Assembly (NCBI RefSeq): GCF_015674855.1
Contig: NZ_JADMLG010000030.1
Coordinates: 1 to 34,122, forward strand
Source of the DNA: Nocardia bovistercoris
GTDB taxonomy: Bacteria; Actinomycetota; Actinomycetes; Mycobacteriales; Mycobacteriaceae
DNA length: 34,122 nt
Direction of reading: 5' to 3'
Shown here: one piece after another, positions 32,244-34,122 of the stretch
Layout of the letters: each line of letters opens with the position of its first letter
Position numbering within the stretch: the stretch's first letter is position 1
Position numbers and translations under genes: made by a program
Notes under the pieces: generated by a model
What the model saw: only the letters and a program-made list of their open reading frames with translations
What the model was told of the DNA's origin: nothing
The model's database searches: none

Positions 32244-33937
32244 GCGGTGACATCCTCTGTTCCGGATCGAGTCGTGCCGAATCCCTGATTCGCGGCCTGC
32301 TTGCGCAGCGCTTGCCGATCCACCTTTCCCGCGGCGCTCAGCGGCAGGGCGGCGAGCAGCAAGAGATGTTCCGGGAACTTGCGCGGCTCCATCCCGGCCG
32401 CGGCGAGATGCGCGGTGACATCGGCGAGCCCCAGCTCGGCCGAGGTGGCCACGCACGCGCAGACGCGTTCGCCGTAGAGCGGGTCCGCTACCGGCACGCA
32501 GGCGACGTCACGGATCGCGGGATGGGTGATCAACACCGACTCGACCTCCGCCGGGCTGATGTTGAGTCCGCCGCGGATCACCACATCCTTGCGGCGCCCG
32601 ACGAGTCGAAGTCGACCTCGGTCATCGATCAACCCGAGATCTCCGGTCATGGTCCAGCCGTCCGGGGTGCGCAGCGCGGTATCGAGTTCGGGTGAATTGA
32701 CGTAGCTCATCGGCGACATCGGCCCGCGAGCGACGACCTCGCCGGTCACCCCGGTCGCGAGTTCCTGCCCGTCCGGGCCGACGATGCGAATGTCGGCGAC
32801 CGCGGGGTCGGGACGGCCGACCGTGCCGTCGTAACGACCGAGACCGCTGTTGCACGAGACTCCGTCGGCGGAGCCGTACAGCGAGACGACCGTGCAGCCG
32901 AGGAGTTCCTCCGCGCGCCGCGCCGTGTCCAGGTCGAGCGCCGCCCCGCCGAGGACGACGGCTTGCAGAGAGCCTAGGTCGGTGTCCCGGATCTGTGGAC
33001 AGTCCAGCAACATCCGCATCATCGTCGGCACCCCGAGCAGGTGGGTGGGGCGGGTCTCGACGATGGAGCGCAGCGTCGCGGCGGCATCGAAGGCGGGCCT
33101 CAGCACGAGTGTCGCGCCCAGGGTCGCGAGCGTGACCGGCGTACCGCTGGAGCCGAAAGCCGACGCCAACGGGACGAGAAAGAAGTTGCGCATCGTGGTC
33201 GTCGACCCTCGGTGCAGGCTGGTCATCATGGCGCCGCGCCCGCCTGCCAGCGCATTGTGCGAATACAGGACCATTTTCGGTTCCGCTTCGGAACCGGAGG
33301 TGACCAGGATCCGCGCGGGCGCGTCGGGATCGATCTCCCGGGGCGCGAATTCGGCCGCGCCCGCGGCGAACAGAGCTTCGATCGGCACACAGCCCGGGGT
33401 GGCGGCGGCGCCGTCGCCCGCGACGACCACGGCGCGCAGCATCGGAAGGTCGGCGGCGTGTTTGCGGATGCGCTCGGCGCAGGGATAGCCGTGATGATCG
33501 GCCACGGTGATCACCACGACCGCCTCGGAGCGGCTCAGCAGGCTCACCGCGTCGCGGTCGCCCCGGCCGAGCGGAAACGGCAACACGATGGCGCCCACCG
33601 CGGCGACGGCGAGGTCGACGACGCACGCGAGACGGGCGTTGGGCAACTGGACCGCCACGACGTCGCCGGGGCCGATGCCGAGTTGCGCCAGACCCGCGGC
33701 GAGGCGCCGGGCCGCGCGGTCCAGTTCCGCATAGCTCACCGACCCCTCGGCATCCAGCACGGCGGGCGCCTGCGGCGCCCGCTGGACGTGGCCGCGGAAC
33801 AGGGAGTACAGATCCCGGCCCGGATAGTGACCCTCGCGGGCCCAGGCACGGCGCAGATCGGTCGAGACGTGATCGCGGTATCGGGTCGAAGCAGGGTCGA
33901 CGAGGCTCTTCGTGGACTGCGCCTGACGGAGATCCAT
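32240..33937 (-). CDS. Aryl/acyl adenylate ligase (ANL superfamily, EntE-like)
   Basis: A 565-residue AMP-forming ligase. The phosphate loop is LVTSGSEAEPKMV (usually TSGTTGxPKG), A5 is YGSADG (Asp for the usual Glu), A8 is GRRKDVVIRGGLNISPAEVE and A10 is PLSAAGKVDRQAL with the catalytic Lys. The overall pattern, with YRDHV near the start and GGLNISPAEVE, resembles aryl-acid adenylases such as 2,3-dihydroxybenzoate or salicylate ligases, though the altered core motifs leave the substrate open. It would activate an acid for transfer by the acyltransferases or NAT homologue. It starts 9 nt after the stop of another ligase on the same strand. Confidence 0.88.
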   Translation of the reverse strand: MDLRQAQSTKSLVDPASTRYRDHVSTDLRRAWAREGHYPGRDLYSLFRGHVQRAPQAPAVLDAEGSVSYAELDRAARRLAAGLAQLGIGPGDVVAVQLPNARLACVVDLAVAAVGAIVLPFPLGRGDRDAVSLLSRSEAVVVITVADHHGYPCAERIRKHAADLPMLRAVVVAGDGAAATPGCVPIEALFAAGAAEFAPREIDPDAPARILVTSGSEAEPKMVLYSHNALAGGRGAMMTSLHRGSTTTMRNFFLVPLASAFGSSGTPVTLATLGATLVLRPAFDAAATLRSIVETRPTHLLGVPTMMRMLLDCPQIRDTDLGSLQAVVLGGAALDLDTARRAEELLGCTVVSLYGSADGVSCNSGLGRYDGTVGRPDPAVADIRIVGPDGQELATGVTGEVVARGPMSPMSYVNSPELDTALRTPDGWTMTGDLGLIDDRGRLRLVGRRKDVVIRGGLNISPAEVESVLITHPAIRDVACVPVADPLYGERVCACVATSAELGLADVTAHLAAAGMEPRKFPEHLLLLAALPLSAAGKVDRQALRKQAANQGFGTTRSGTEDVTA

Positions 33938-33946
33938 CCGGTCCCC

Positions 33947-34122
33947 CTAGACCTTGGCCGCGGGCGTCGACGACGCGGCACGGACGTCGGCCCGCAGCCG
34001 GACCCGATCGGGTTTACCCGGACCGACCACCGGTAGCTCCGCTCGGATGTCGATGGTGGTGGGTACGTGGTTGTCGGAGAGTGTGTCGGCGATGTGGCGG
34101 CGTAGTCGTGCCAAGTCCAGGA
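33947..34122 (-). CDS. Acyl-CoA/adenylate ligase, C-terminal fragment (cut by window end)
   Basis: The last 57 codons of a ligase, ending in TAG at 33949-33947. The A10 region reads LPVVGPGKPDR. The first 31 codons are identical in DNA to the fragment at the left end of the window, after which the sequences diverge. It is followed after only 9 nt by the complete ligase gene, so two ligases and a P450 form one operon whose promoter lies outside the window. Confidence 0.75.
   Translation of the reverse strand, partial: LDLARLRRHIADTLSDNHVPTTIDIRAELPVVGPGKPDRVRLRADVRAASSTPAAKV
34028..34122 (-). repeat. Right arm of the exact 95-bp inverted repeat
   Basis: This is the reverse complement of bases 1-95. 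The abrupt end of identity at both copies is what a graph-based assembler leaves when a contig stops at a repeat. Confidence 0.95.

Noticed and set aside
1..34122. CRISPR arrays, tRNA or rRNA genes, insertion sequences
   Set aside because: I looked for regularly spaced repeats, cloverleaf-like genes and transposase motifs and saw none.

Overview
The window looks like part of a specialised-metabolite gene cluster from a high-GC actinomycete. Nocardia or a close relative is my best guess, based on base composition, a methyltransferase resembling mycobacterial Rv0560c, and PapA-type acyltransferases. The genus is an inference. No core polyketide or peptide synthase, glycosyltransferase or transporter is visible, so this is the tailoring and sugar part of a larger locus. 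Both ends of the window cut through acyl-CoA/adenylate ligase genes, and the two ends carry the same 95 bp in inverted orientation, so the piece probably ends at an assembly repeat.

Layout. 1-5.7 kb: 3' end of a ligase, a PhyH-type Fe(II)/2-oxoglutarate dioxygenase, an RHS/YD-repeat protein whose start overlaps the dioxygenase stop, and an SAM methyltransferase. 5.8-10.4 kb (minus): a compact operon of an F420/LuxAB-type oxidoreductase, an alpha/beta hydrolase with Asn in place of the nucleophile Ser, a flavin-dependent halogenase and a PapA-like acyltransferase. 10.4-12.36 kb: about 1.9 kb with no convincing gene, holding three tandem 19-bp repeats and possible gene relics. 12.36-16.7 kb: a LuxR-type regulator, a questin-oxidase-like oxygenase, an FMN reductase and an MDR oxidoreductase. 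16.8-27.4 kb: deoxysugar block with P450, 2,3-dehydratase, 4-ketoreductase, sugar O-methyltransferase, exported BBE-type flavin oxidase, nitrososynthase, 3-C-methyltransferase and PLP aminotransferase. 27.8-34.1 kb: second PhyH dioxygenase, arylamine N-acetyltransferase homologue, second PapA-like acyltransferase, second P450, an aryl/acyl adenylate ligase and the end of another ligase.

The sugar genes together predict a 2,3,6-trideoxy-3-C-methyl hexose whose 3-amino group is oxidised to nitroso/nitro and which is O-methylated (evernitrose/kijanose class). The ligases, two acyltransferases, NAT homologue, halogenase and oxygenases would activate, attach and modify acyl groups and the aglycone.

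The most striking observation is regulatory. A 17-bp motif close to CTGTCARYSTGNGGGAT occurs ten times, nearly always directly upstream of an operon. At seven of the ten sites it is followed after 22 or 23 nt by a TANNNT -10 element. It ties the PhyH/RHS operon, methyltransferase, halogenase operon, questin-oxidase-like gene, P450, sugar genes, BBE oxidase and PhyH2 operon into one apparent regulon. The motif centre falls near -43, where a class II activator such as the LuxR-type protein encoded here could bind.
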